A DNA stretch of 19,269 nt from an uncultured Collinsella sp. (lineage in GTDB: Bacteria; Actinomycetota; Coriobacteriia; Coriobacteriales; Coriobacteriaceae): assembly GCA_902489295.1 (NCBI GenBank), contig CABTZM010000018.1, positions 1 through 19,269 on the forward strand, given 5' to 3'. The notes under the pieces were generated by a model. It worked only from the letters and a program-made list of their open reading frames with translations, did no database searches and was not told the origin of the DNA. The position numbers and the translations under genes were made by a program. Positions within the stretch are counted from its first letter, which is position 1; each line of letters begins with the position of its first letter. Positions 8,476 to 14,704 of the stretch are shown in pieces.

Positions 8476-8487
8476 TGTTGCGCAACA
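8476..8487. promoter_or_regulatory. Palindrome TGTTGCGCAACA upstream of the GNAT gene
   Basis: An exact copy of the motif at 4919, 60 bp before the GNAT start. A degenerate copy (8/12) lies at 8459-8470. TATGCT at 8507-8512 could be a -10 box, which would put the palindrome over or just upstream of the -35 region, as for a repressor site. The -35 itself is not convincing. Confidence 0.4.
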
Positions 8488-8547
8488 GGTTATCTGGACA
8501 GCGCCGTATGCTCGGGTTGTCCTGAAAGCGAGAGAAAGGACAGGACA

Positions 8548-9096
8548 ATGGCTGAAGTTGAAGTAAGGGCTTTGGGTCCCGACGACGTCGACGATATGGT
8601 CGATCTGGACGAGCAGTCTGGTTACGAGGTCTATGACGAGTACGCTGACTTTGTTGAGGACGAGGACGAGGAGAACAGCAGTCTCTGGGGCGTTTTTGCC
8701 GATGACGAGCTGGTCGGCTTTTGCGTGACGGGCGGTGCGGATGACCCCGATCTGCCGGATGCCGTTACGGAGCACCCGCTCAACGAGGAAACGTCGACGT
8801 TTTTGAGCCATGTGTATGTTGATCCCGACCATCGCGGCAACGGCTATGGTGCGCGCCTGGTGCACGATGCCCTGTTGGGATACTGGGAGAGCGAGGGCGA
8901 GCAGCAGCCTACATTCCTGGATCTGAGCGGATACCTCTTCGATGATGCGGATGCGGATCCGATTAATCTCGCGCATCTGCTCATCGACTTCTTTGGCAAG
9001 AACGGGTTTGAGCCTATTCCCGATGATGAGCACGACATCACCTACACCTGCATGGTCTTGGATCCCGAGAACTTTAAGGACCCGGACGCAGAGTAG
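8548..9096 (+). CDS. GNAT-family N-acetyltransferase
   Basis: 182 aa, the usual size for a single-domain GNAT. Motif A is clear: FLSHVYVDPDHRGNGYGARLVHDAL (split here as LSHVYVDPDHRG at 86-97 and NGYGARL at 98-104), giving the R-G-N-G-Y-G loop that binds the CoA pyrophosphate. Strand LWGVFADDELVGFCV (46-60) is the preceding beta hairpin. The family transfers acetyl from acetyl-CoA to an amine; the substrate cannot be read from sequence. The protein is unusually acidic, with a Glu/Asp run near 36-43. Start ATG 8548 follows AGAAAGGACAGGACA. A terminator follows 45 bp after the stop, so it ends its transcription unit; it may be alone or co-transcribed with the two-TM protein. Confidence 0.85.
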   Translation: MAEVEVRALGPDDVDDMVDLDEQSGYEVYDEYADFVEDEDEENSSLWGVFADDELVGFCVTGGADDPDLPDAVTEHPLNEETSTFLSHVYVDPDHRGNGYGARLVHDALLGYWESEGEQQPTFLDLSGYLFDDADADPINLAHLLIDFFGKNGFEPIPDDEHDITYTCMVLDPENFKDPDAE

Positions 9097-9141
9097 GGGG
9101 CTGCGGGGTGTTAGTTCAGCTTCCCTAGTTGTTGTTTGACG

Positions 9142-9186
9142 GGGCCGGACGTTCCAGTTGTGATGACTGGGCGTTCGGCCCTTTTT
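9142..9186 (+). terminator. Rho-independent terminator after the GNAT gene
   Basis: Left arm GGGCCGGACGTTCCAGT (9142-9158) pairs with ACTGGGCGTTCGGCCC (9166-9181) with one bulge and wobbles, loop TGTGATG, followed by TTTTT. Confidence 0.85.
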
Positions 9187-9217
9187 GTTGTCCGCTGGTC
9201 TGGTGCTCGGCACGTTT

Positions 9218-9435
9218 GTCTTGATCTGTAACAACTGAGACCCAATTTGCCTTGTAGATGTTACAGACTGAGATATTGTTCGGCGGGAGATTCTTCTGTC
9301 TTGATCTGTAACATCTACGGACTGTTTTGCACCGTAACTGTTACAGATCGAGATGTTTGCGGATGGGGCCGACCGTTTGTCTCGATCTGTAACAGTAAGA
9401 CCCGGTTTTGCCCCGTAGATGTTACAGATCGAGAC
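9218..9435. repeat. Array of six alternately oriented 16-mers, ~80-bp period
   Basis: Forward arms GTCTYGATCTGTAACA start at 9218, 9298 and 9379. Reverse arms TGTTACAGAYYGAGAY start at 9259, 9339 and 9420. Each forward arm is exactly 41 bp from its reverse arm, with a 25-base loop, and units repeat every 80-81 bp. The third pair is perfectly complementary over 16 bp; the first two have one to three mismatches. The loops are partly alike (GTTTTGCMCCGTA in units 2 and 3). There is no open frame of note and no T-run. It fills most of the gene-free stretch between the GNAT terminator and the helicase leader. Origin or function unknown: an intergenic palindromic repeat cluster, or a structured RNA or protein-binding array. 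Confidence 0.85.
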
Positions 9436-9502
9436 AATCGGCCCAGGCCCGCCCCGTCCGCCTCGTCATCTGTGGTTTACGTGGGGGCATACGGAGTGCG
9501 GG

Positions 9503-9508
9503 TATACT
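9503..9508 (+). promoter_or_regulatory. Possible -10 box (TATACT) of the helicase gene
   Basis: TATACT stands out in a GC-rich gap 200 bp before the helicase start. No good -35 is seen at 16-18 bp. The same hexamer occurs before the EFR1 gene. If right, the mRNA has a ~200-nt untranslated leader (about 9515-9707) with GC-rich short stems such as GTGCGCAC (9613-9620) but no recognised riboswitch. Confidence 0.35.
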
Positions 9509-9707
9509 AACCGGCGGCGAATCTGCTCCATCGCTTAGAGCTGCTGCGTCTGGACGGCGCGTGATAGGGCTGCCAAAGCGATCGCCAGCGTGCTGAGCAA
9601 CGTCCTCTCTGTGCGCACCTGTTTTTGTATGTATTAGCGCACTACCAAGCACGCCCGCGCGGCCGCATGCCGTGCCCATTGCGCGTGCAGATAAGGAACA
9701 ACAACAT

Positions 9708-11957
9708 ATGCGTAATTCTGTATCCGACGTCACCGACGCCGAGATCCTGGACGAGGCCCGCGAGGCCATGACCCAGGCTGCCTTCGATGCCGCCGATGAG
9801 GCCAATGCTGCCCAGGCCGTCGAGTCCGCTACCGAGAGCCTGCCCGCCTTTGACGAGCTGGGACTTTCGGACGAGATGCTTCGTGCTATCGAGAACCTGG
9901 GCTACACGGCGCCGACGCCCGTGCAGGCCGGCTCGATCCCCGTGGTGCTCGAGGGTCGCGACCTGCTTGCCGCCGCTCAAACCGGCACCGGCAAGACGGC
10001 CGCCTTCTTGCTGCCGACCATGAACAATCTGGAGCACATCGCTCCGCCCAAGCCCGTGCGCGAGCGCGGCGGCCGCAACCGTCGCCGCGGTGCTAAAAAG
10101 CCCGAGGGCAACGGCCGTGGCCCCGTGATGCTCGTCATCACCCCCACGCGCGAGCTTGCCCAGCAGATCGACGAGGTCGCGAGCAAAATCGCCGACGTCA
10201 CGGGCCACGTTGCCGTGACCGTCGTGGGCGGCGTGAGCTACAAGCCGCAGACCGCGGCACTCAAGTACGGCTGCGATATCCTGGTCGCCACGCCGGGTCG
10301 TCTGGTCGACCTGATCGAGCAGGGCGCCTGCCACCTGAACGAGGTCAAGGTGCTGGTGCTCGACGAGGCCGATCGCATGCTCGACATGGGCTTTTTGCCC
10401 GCCGTCCGCCGCATTGTGCGCGAGACGCCGGCCGAGCGCCAGACGCTGCTGTTCTCGGCGACGCTCGACGAGGAGGCCGTGGGCGAGATCACTGATCTGG
10501 TGAGCGACCCGGCCCGCGTGGAGATCGCGCCCGCCACGTCGACTGCCGACACCGTCGACCAGTTTGTGTTCCCGGTGTCCATCGAGGCCAAGAACAACCT
10601 GCTGCCCGAGTTCCTCAAGAAGGAGGGCCCGGAGCGCACCATCGTCTTTATGCGCACCAAGCACCGTGCCGACAGCTGCTGCCGTCGTCTGGAGCGCAAG
10701 GGCATCAAGGCCGCCGCAATTCACGGCAACCGCAGCCAGGCCCAGCGCGAGCGCGCGCTTTCTGCCTTCCGCGATGGCACCGTCGACGTGCTGGTGGCAA
10801 CCGACGTGCTCGCCCGCGGCATCGACATTAGCGACGTGCGCTACGTCGTGAACTTTGACGTGCCGGCCGAGCCGACCGACTATATCCACCGCATTGGCCG
10901 TACGGGCCGCGCCGGCGAGCTGGGCTGGGCCATTACGTTTGTGACCGAGCAGGACGTCGACGAGTTCTACGAGATCGAGAAGCTCATGGACAAGACCGCC
11001 GACATCTACGAGGCCGGCGACCTGCACGTGGGTCCCAACCCGCCCGCGGTTGATCCCGAGCGCGACCCTGCGGCCTTTAAGGTGAAGAAGAAGACCAAGC
11101 GCGGCAAGTCCAAGAGCAAGAAGAAGCTTGAGCAGGCGCGTCGCGACGGCAAGCGCAACGGCGACGATTACGGCGATGTTGCCGGTCGTTCCAACCGCGG
11201 TCGCGACGAGCGCCGCGGCGACGGCGAGCGTCCGAGCCGTCCCAAGCGCGGCGGCAAGACCCGCGTGCGCGAGGGCGTTCAGGCTCGCGTGGACGAGGCT
11301 GTTGAGAGCGTGGCTCGCGAGGTAGCTGCCGAGGAGCGCGGCGGTGCTGGTGCCGCTGAGCAGCCTGCGCGCGGCAACCGTGCCGAGCGTCGTGCCAAGC
11401 AGTTCCAGGGCGAGGCACACCGCCGTCGTCGTGAGGACGAGGACCGTGGCGGCCGTCGTCGTGTCGAGCGCGAGGACGAGGGCCGCGGTTCGCGCGGTGG
11501 CAAGCGCGGTGCGGGCGACCGCCGTCGTTCCGGTCGTGATGACGAGCGCGGTGGCCGTGATGAGCGTCGCGGCGGCGAGGGTCGCGGTGAGCGAGGTGCC
11601 CGTGGCGGTGAGTCCCGTGGCGGCAAGCGCTTTGAAGAGCGCGGTAGCCGCGGCGGCGAGCGTCGCGAGGGTGCTCGCGGCAATGGCGGCCGCGGCGGCG
11701 CTGGTCGTTCTAACGAGTCGCGCGATCGTCGTGACCCGCGTGCCAGCCGTGATCGTCGCGATGACTGGCGCAACTACGACGATACCCGCGAAGAGCGTCG
11801 CGGCGGCTATCGTGGTGGTCGTGGCGGCAACCAGGCCGGCTCCCGTGGCGGCCGTGCCGGCGGTCGCGATAACCGTGGCAGCTACGGCAACAGCCGTGGC
11901 GGCAAGCGCGGTGGCAGCTCCCGTCGCCCCGGCGACGGCGGCGGCAAGCGCAAATAA
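9708..11957 (+). CDS. DEAD-box ATP-dependent RNA helicase with long RGG tail
   Basis: 749 aa. All core motifs are present: Q motif (F48, Q73), I AQTGTGKT (90-97), Ia PTRELAQQ, Ib TPGR, II DEAD (219-222), III SAT (250-252), V ATDVLARGID, VI HRIGRTGR (394-401). It unwinds short RNA duplexes; relatives (RhlE/DeaD/CshA types) act in ribosome assembly, cold adaptation and mRNA decay. Unusual parts: an acidic 45-residue N-terminus, an Arg/Gly/Lys insert between motifs I and Ia (about 113-138), and a basic then Arg/Gly-rich tail of nearly 300 residues (455-749) likely to bind RNA nonspecifically. I chose ATG 9708, with AAGGAA 9 bases upstream, over an in-frame GTG at 9672. The tail lacks a recognisable DbpA/CsdA-type RNA-recognition fold, so the subfamily name is left open. 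Followed by two hairpins. Confidence 0.95.
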   Translation: MRNSVSDVTDAEILDEAREAMTQAAFDAADEANAAQAVESATESLPAFDELGLSDEMLRAIENLGYTAPTPVQAGSIPVVLEGRDLLAAAQTGTGKTAAFLLPTMNNLEHIAPPKPVRERGGRNRRRGAKKPEGNGRGPVMLVITPTRELAQQIDEVASKIADVTGHVAVTVVGGVSYKPQTAALKYGCDILVATPGRLVDLIEQGACHLNEVKVLVLDEADRMLDMGFLPAVRRIVRETPAERQTLLFSATLDEEAVGEITDLVSDPARVEIAPATSTADTVDQFVFPVSIEAKNNLLPEFLKKEGPERTIVFMRTKHRADSCCRRLERKGIKAAAIHGNRSQAQRERALSAFRDGTVDVLVATDVLARGIDISDVRYVVNFDVPAEPTDYIHRIGRTGRAGELGWAITFVTEQDVDEFYEIEKLMDKTADIYEAGDLHVGPNPPAVDPERDPAAFKVKKKTKRGKSKSKKKLEQARRDGKRNGDDYGDVAGRSNRGRDERRGDGERPSRPKRGGKTRVREGVQARVDEAVESVAREVAAEERGGAGAAEQPARGNRAERRAKQFQGEAHRRRREDEDRGGRRRVEREDEGRGSRGGKRGAGDRRRSGRDDERGGRDERRGGEGRGERGARGGESRGGKRFEERGSRGGERREGARGNGGRGGAGRSNESRDRRDPRASRDRRDDWRNYDDTREERRGGYRGGRGGNQAGSRGGRAGGRDNRGSYGNSRGGKRGGSSRRPGDGGGKRK

Positions 11958-11961
11958 CATA

Positions 11962-11985
11962 CGCATCGCACGCTAAAGCGATGCG
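11962..11985 (+). other. Hairpin directly after the helicase stop
   Basis: CGCATCGC (11962-11969) and GCGATGCG (11978-11985) pair perfectly around an 8-base loop, 4 bases after the stop codon and just before the terminator. It may protect the 3' end or pause polymerase; no T-run of its own. Confidence 0.6.
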
Positions 11986-11991
11986 AACCAA

Positions 11992-12025
11992 GGGCCCCGA
12001 GCAGACAACGCTCGGGGCCCTTTTT
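11992..12025 (+). terminator. Rho-independent terminator of the helicase gene
   Basis: Perfect 11-bp stem GGGCCCCGAGC / GCTCGGGGCCC with a 7-base loop, followed by TTTTT at 12021-12025. Confidence 0.95.
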
Positions 12026-12053
12026 GGTACAGGGGGGGTGTTCCCGCGTGCCG

Positions 12054-12059
12054 TATACT
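12054..12059 (+). promoter_or_regulatory. Possible -10 box (TATACT) of the EFR1 gene
   Basis: TATACT lies 55 bp before the start, between the helicase terminator and the gene, where a promoter must be. The -35 is not evident (G-rich stretch at 12031-12038). Confidence 0.4.
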
Positions 12060-12114
12060 CTGTCTAAGCATGCGGGCGGCTTGGTGTGTTACCAAGCGTA
12101 GGGGAGGATGTTCG

Positions 12115-12876
12115 ATGAACGTGTTCGAAATTGTGTTTAGTCCGACGGGCGGAACGGAGAGGGTGTCTGGCCTTGTGGCCGGGGTACTGGACGGGAAAAC
12201 CGTTACCGTCGATTTGACCGATAGCGGGCTAGATTTCAGCGCTGTGTCGATGACTAAGGACGACGTGGCCGTAATCTCTGCGCCGGCGTATGCCGGTAGA
12301 ATCCCGGCTGTGGTGGCTGACCGGTTGGGCATGGTGCGCGGCAACGGGGCTCGGACTGTTTTGGTTTGTGTATACGGAAACCGCGCGTTTGAGGACACGC
12401 TCGTAGAGCTGGAGGACGTTGCGAAGCGCGCCGGATTTAGGGTGGTTGCAGCGGTTTCTGCTATTGCTGAGCATTCCGTTGCTCGTCAGTTTGCTGCTGG
12501 GCGACCGGATGCGCAGGATGCGGCGCAGCTCGCAGAGTTTGCGCAGCAAATTCAGCAAAAGCTGTTGGCTGAGGACGCATCCGAGCCCTCTATTCCCGGC
12601 AATCGTCCTTATAAACAAGCTGGAGGTCATCGCATGGCACCCGAGGCAACAGAGGATTGCGCCTCCTGCGGTGCATGCGCCGCGGCGTGCCCCGTTTGTG
12701 CTATCGACAAGGGCGACCCCAAGCGAGCAGCTGGCGAGGCGTGCATCTCCTGCATGCGCTGCATCGCCGTATGTCCGCGAGGCGCTCGCAAGCTTGATCC
12801 CAACAAGCTATCCGCTGTTTCCCAGATGTTGAGCAAGGTTTGCGTCGTGCGGAAGGAATGCGAGCTCTTCATCTAG
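12115..12876 (+). CDS. EFR1-family flavodoxin/ferredoxin fusion protein
   Basis: 253 aa, cytoplasmic. The N-terminal flavodoxin-like domain has the FMN phosphate loop SPTGGTE (9-15), AYAGRIPAV (58-66) and a VYGNRAFEDTLVEL segment (87-100). A linker of about 155-178 leads to two [4Fe-4S] motifs: C182-x2-C185-x2-C188-x3-C192-P and C210-x2-C213-x2-C216-x3-C220-P. This layout is that of the EFR1 family, thought to pass electrons between FMN and iron-sulfur centres; the partner is unknown. I chose ATG 12115, with GGGGAGG 7 bases upstream, rather than an ATG 45 bases earlier. It is a single-gene unit between the helicase terminator and a large inverted repeat. Confidence 0.9.
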   Translation: MNVFEIVFSPTGGTERVSGLVAGVLDGKTVTVDLTDSGLDFSAVSMTKDDVAVISAPAYAGRIPAVVADRLGMVRGNGARTVLVCVYGNRAFEDTLVELEDVAKRAGFRVVAAVSAIAEHSVARQFAAGRPDAQDAAQLAEFAQQIQQKLLAEDASEPSIPGNRPYKQAGGHRMAPEATEDCASCGACAAACPVCAIDKGDPKRAAGEACISCMRCIAVCPRGARKLDPNKLSAVSQMLSKVCVVRKECELFI

Positions 12877-12888
12877 CGCATACGAAAT

Positions 12889-12953
12889 TGGTGCGTTGGG
12901 GACAGGTTAATCTGCACCAACCTGGTGCAAACAAACCTGTCCCCAACGCACCA
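12889..12953. repeat. Perfect 20-bp inverted repeat with nested hairpin
   Basis: Arms TGGTGCGTTGGGGACAGGTT (12889-12908) and its exact complement (12934-12953) enclose a second hairpin TGCACCA-ACC-TGGTGCA (12913-12929). It starts 13 bp after the EFR1 stop. GGGGACAGGTT-type palindromes are familiar as dispersed intergenic elements in Collinsella-like genomes (recollection, not checked). The next ~60 bp hold two imperfect copies of a CCCTRRGTGCCG motif (about 12966-12977 and 12994-13005). There is no T-run, so it may be a repeat element rather than a simple terminator. The gene-free stretch 12877-13219 holds this, the repeats, a promoter and a leader. Confidence 0.85.
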
Positions 12954-13054
12954 GAGTGAGGAGTGCCCCTGGGTGCCGGCAGGAAAGGAACGTCCCTAAG
13001 TGCCGCCTAAATACCGTTTATCGAAGAAAAAATACCGCTCACCGGTCATAATGA

Positions 13055-13082
13055 TTGTTCTGGCTTTGGGCTTGTCTACAAT
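13055..13082 (+). promoter_or_regulatory. Probable promoter of the PTS operon
   Basis: TTGTTC (13055-13060) and TACAAT (13077-13082) are 16 bp apart, just upstream of the RAT-like element. Transcription would start near 13089, leaving a leader of about 130 nt, the size expected for antitermination control. Confidence 0.5.
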
Positions 13083-13103
13083 ATCTCCCGTAAAAAGAAA
13101 TGC

Positions 13104-13139
13104 GGAAGGTTACCGAGTCCCTCGGACGTGGGCCTAACC
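13104..13139 (+). promoter_or_regulatory. RAT-like antiterminator element
   Basis: GGAAGGTTACCG (13104-13115) matches 9 of 12 bases of the 5' strand of BglG/LicT-type RAT sequences as I recall them (GGATTGTTACTG). It folds with an outer stem GGTTA/TAACC (13108-13112 with 13135-13139), an inner stem CCGAG/CTCGG (13113-13117 with 13121-13125) and an asymmetric 3' loop, as RATs do. Its 3' strand overlaps the left arm of the stem at 13132-13194. The downstream operon encodes a BglG-family protein that could bind it. Confidence 0.5.
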
Positions 13140-13194
13140 AAAGTCTTTGAACGGGTGTGTCTCTATGGATGCATTCGTTTGATTTTGGTTGGGC
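13132..13194 (+). terminator. Terminator-like stem overlapping the RAT candidate
   Basis: GCCTAACCAAAGTC (13132-13145) pairs with GATTTTGGTTGGGC (13181-13194): 14 bp with two G-U pairs and a 35-base loop. TATATTTAT follows, a weak U-tract, and the RBS of the EIIA gene is 10 bases downstream. It cannot form together with the RAT fold. The long loop and imperfect U-tract make true termination uncertain; it could instead affect translation. Confidence 0.45.
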
Positions 13195-13219
13195 TATATT
13201 TATGAAGGGACATGCCACC

Positions 13220-13732
13220 ATGGGTTTCTTTTCTCGCCTTATGGGTGGCTCGGACAAGCAGGCGACTGCGACTTCCGAGTTCGAGATTCTCGCCCCTGTT
13301 TCCGGCGAGCTTGTTAATCTAGAAAATACCAATGACCCCGCTTTTAGCAGTCGTGCAGTGGGCGATGGCGTTGCCGTGGTTCCCCAAGAGGGAACGGTGT
13401 GCGCTCCTGTTTCCGGTACCGTTGCGGCGCTGTTTCCGACTGAGCACGCGCTGGGCATCATGTCCGACGACAGCTCTGCTCAGGTGATGCTGCACATCGG
13501 AATCGACACTGTTAAGCTTGAGGGCAAGGGCTTCCATGCGCTTGTTGCCCAGGGTGACCATGTCGACGCGGGCCAGCCCCTCGTCGAGGTCGATTTCGAC
13601 GCGGTTCGCGCTGCCGGCTTCGATCCCACGGTCTTCGTTATCGTGTGCGAGCGTTCGGAGAACTCGACTCTTCGTGAGCATGCTTCCGGCCCTGTTGCTG
13701 TTAAAGAGCCTGTCGTCTGGCTTTCCGAGTAA
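13220..13732 (+). CDS. crr: PTS EIIA component, glucose-type
   Basis: 170 aa, a free-standing EIIA(Glc)-fold protein. The phosphorylated histidine is H92 in VMLHIGIDTVKLEGKGF; the second active-site histidine is H76 in TEHALGI; both match the spacing in E. coli EIIA(Glc) (75 and 90). It accepts phosphate from HPr and passes it to the EIIB domain of a sugar transporter. The EIICB in this operon has no EIIA domain, so this protein is its likely partner, though it may serve others. I chose ATG 13220 because GAAGGGA lies 9 bases upstream and the flexible N-terminus MGFFSRLMGG is typical; longer starts reach into the leader structure. First gene of the operon, with the antiterminator gene 6 bp after it. 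Confidence 0.9.
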   Translation: MGFFSRLMGGSDKQATATSEFEILAPVSGELVNLENTNDPAFSSRAVGDGVAVVPQEGTVCAPVSGTVAALFPTEHALGIMSDDSSAQVMLHIGIDTVKLEGKGFHALVAQGDHVDAGQPLVEVDFDAVRAAGFDPTVFVIVCERSENSTLREHASGPVAVKEPVVWLSE

Positions 13733-13738
13733 ATTCTT

Positions 13739-14605
13739 GTGGTGGGTACCGTGGTTATCAAGCGAGTTTTTAACAACAACGTCGCAATGGTCACTTCGGA
13801 CGATGGCTCCGAGCTCATCGTCATCGGTCGAGGCCTCTGCTTTGGTCGCCATGCCGGCGATGCCATCGATGAGACGTCGGTCGAAAAGACCTACGCGTTG
13901 CAGGAGGGAACTTCTCAGGATTCGCGTACGATTGACCGCTTGGCACATCTTTTGGAGTCCATCCCCACCGTCAACCTCGTGATTTCCGAGGACATCGTTC
14001 AGATGCTTCGTCGAGAGCTCAATGTCGATATCAATGACAAGATTCTTATCGCTCTCGCAGACCATATCAGCCTCGCCCTCGATCGCGAGCGCAAAGGCGT
14101 TTCCTGCGAGAATCCGCTGCTGCTCGAGATCCAGCAGTTCTATCGCAAGGAGTACGCGCTTGCGGGCCGTGCCCTTCAGATTATCAAGGACTATTTGGGC
14201 ATCCAGATGAGCGAAGAAGAGCAGGGTTTTATTACGCTGCATATCGTCAACGCCACCATGCCGCAACGCTCCGACCGTCTAATCATCTCGGTCCAGCTTG
14301 TTCGCGACGTGCTCGCGATTGTTTCCGAGCGCTATGCCACGACCCTCGATGACACCTCGCTGCCTTACGAACGCTTCGTTCGTCACCTGCAGTTTTTCGC
14401 TCAGCGAGCACTCGATCCTACGGCCGGGCAAATCAGTGGCGACGCGCTGTTCCGAATCGACGAAACGGCGTATCCGTGCGCATTCTCGTGCGCGGATGCC
14501 ATAGCCGCTCACTTGTCGTCTACCTATAACGTTGTCGTTACCGATGCCGAGAAGAGTTATCTCGCATATCACATTGTTAATCTGCTTGGAGAACCTGGTC
14601 TCTAG
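13739..14605 (+). CDS. licT: BglG/LicT-family transcriptional antiterminator
   Basis: 288 aa, the family length. The N-terminal RNA-binding (CAT) domain includes IKRVFNNNVAMV (7-18) and GRGLCFGRHAGD (30-41). Two PTS-regulated domains follow, with the four conserved histidines H109 (ADHISLAL), H168 (TLHIVN), H216 (VRHLQFF) and H278 (AYHIVN). Family members, when phosphorylated appropriately by the PTS, dimerise and bind RAT RNA so that a leader terminator cannot form. The start is uncertain: GTG at 13739, 13742 or 13751; the last gives MVIKRVFNNN, closest to the family, but has a short spacing to GGTGGG. It lies within the PTS operon and a RAT-like leader is present, so autoregulation with the sugar genes is likely. 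Confidence 0.9.
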   Translation: MVGTVVIKRVFNNNVAMVTSDDGSELIVIGRGLCFGRHAGDAIDETSVEKTYALQEGTSQDSRTIDRLAHLLESIPTVNLVISEDIVQMLRRELNVDINDKILIALADHISLALDRERKGVSCENPLLLEIQQFYRKEYALAGRALQIIKDYLGIQMSEEEQGFITLHIVNATMPQRSDRLIISVQLVRDVLAIVSERYATTLDDTSLPYERFVRHLQFFAQRALDPTAGQISGDALFRIDETAYPCAFSCADAIAAHLSSTYNVVVTDAEKSYLAYHIVNLLGEPGL

Positions 14606-14612
14606 GCATAAC

Positions 14613-14665
14613 GTGCCCACACATCGATTGATATAAGGCAGGACTTACGGTCTTGCCCAGGGCAC
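14613..14665 (+). other. Intercistronic two-tier RNA stem
   Basis: The outer stem GTGCCC/GGGCAC (14613-14618 with 14660-14665) encloses a strong hairpin GGCAGGAC-TTACG-GTCTTGCC (14637-14657, one G-U). CTGTCTTAATTT follows. It could be an attenuator or processing/stabilising structure setting the ratio of regulator to transporter mRNA. It does not match the RAT consensus. Confidence 0.5.
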
Positions 14666-14704
14666 ATCTGTCTTAATTTGCGGAAAAGGAAGGGGAGTAC
14701 CGCT

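Noticed and set aside
9218..9435. CRISPR array
   Set aside because: Repeats alternate in orientation, the intervening 25-base segments are related to one another, and no cas gene is nearby.
9642..11966. 774-codon minus-strand open frame, Ala/Thr-rich
   Set aside because: It is the antisense of the DEAD-box helicase, whose motifs are unmistakable; long antisense frames are common in GC-rich genes with strong codon bias.
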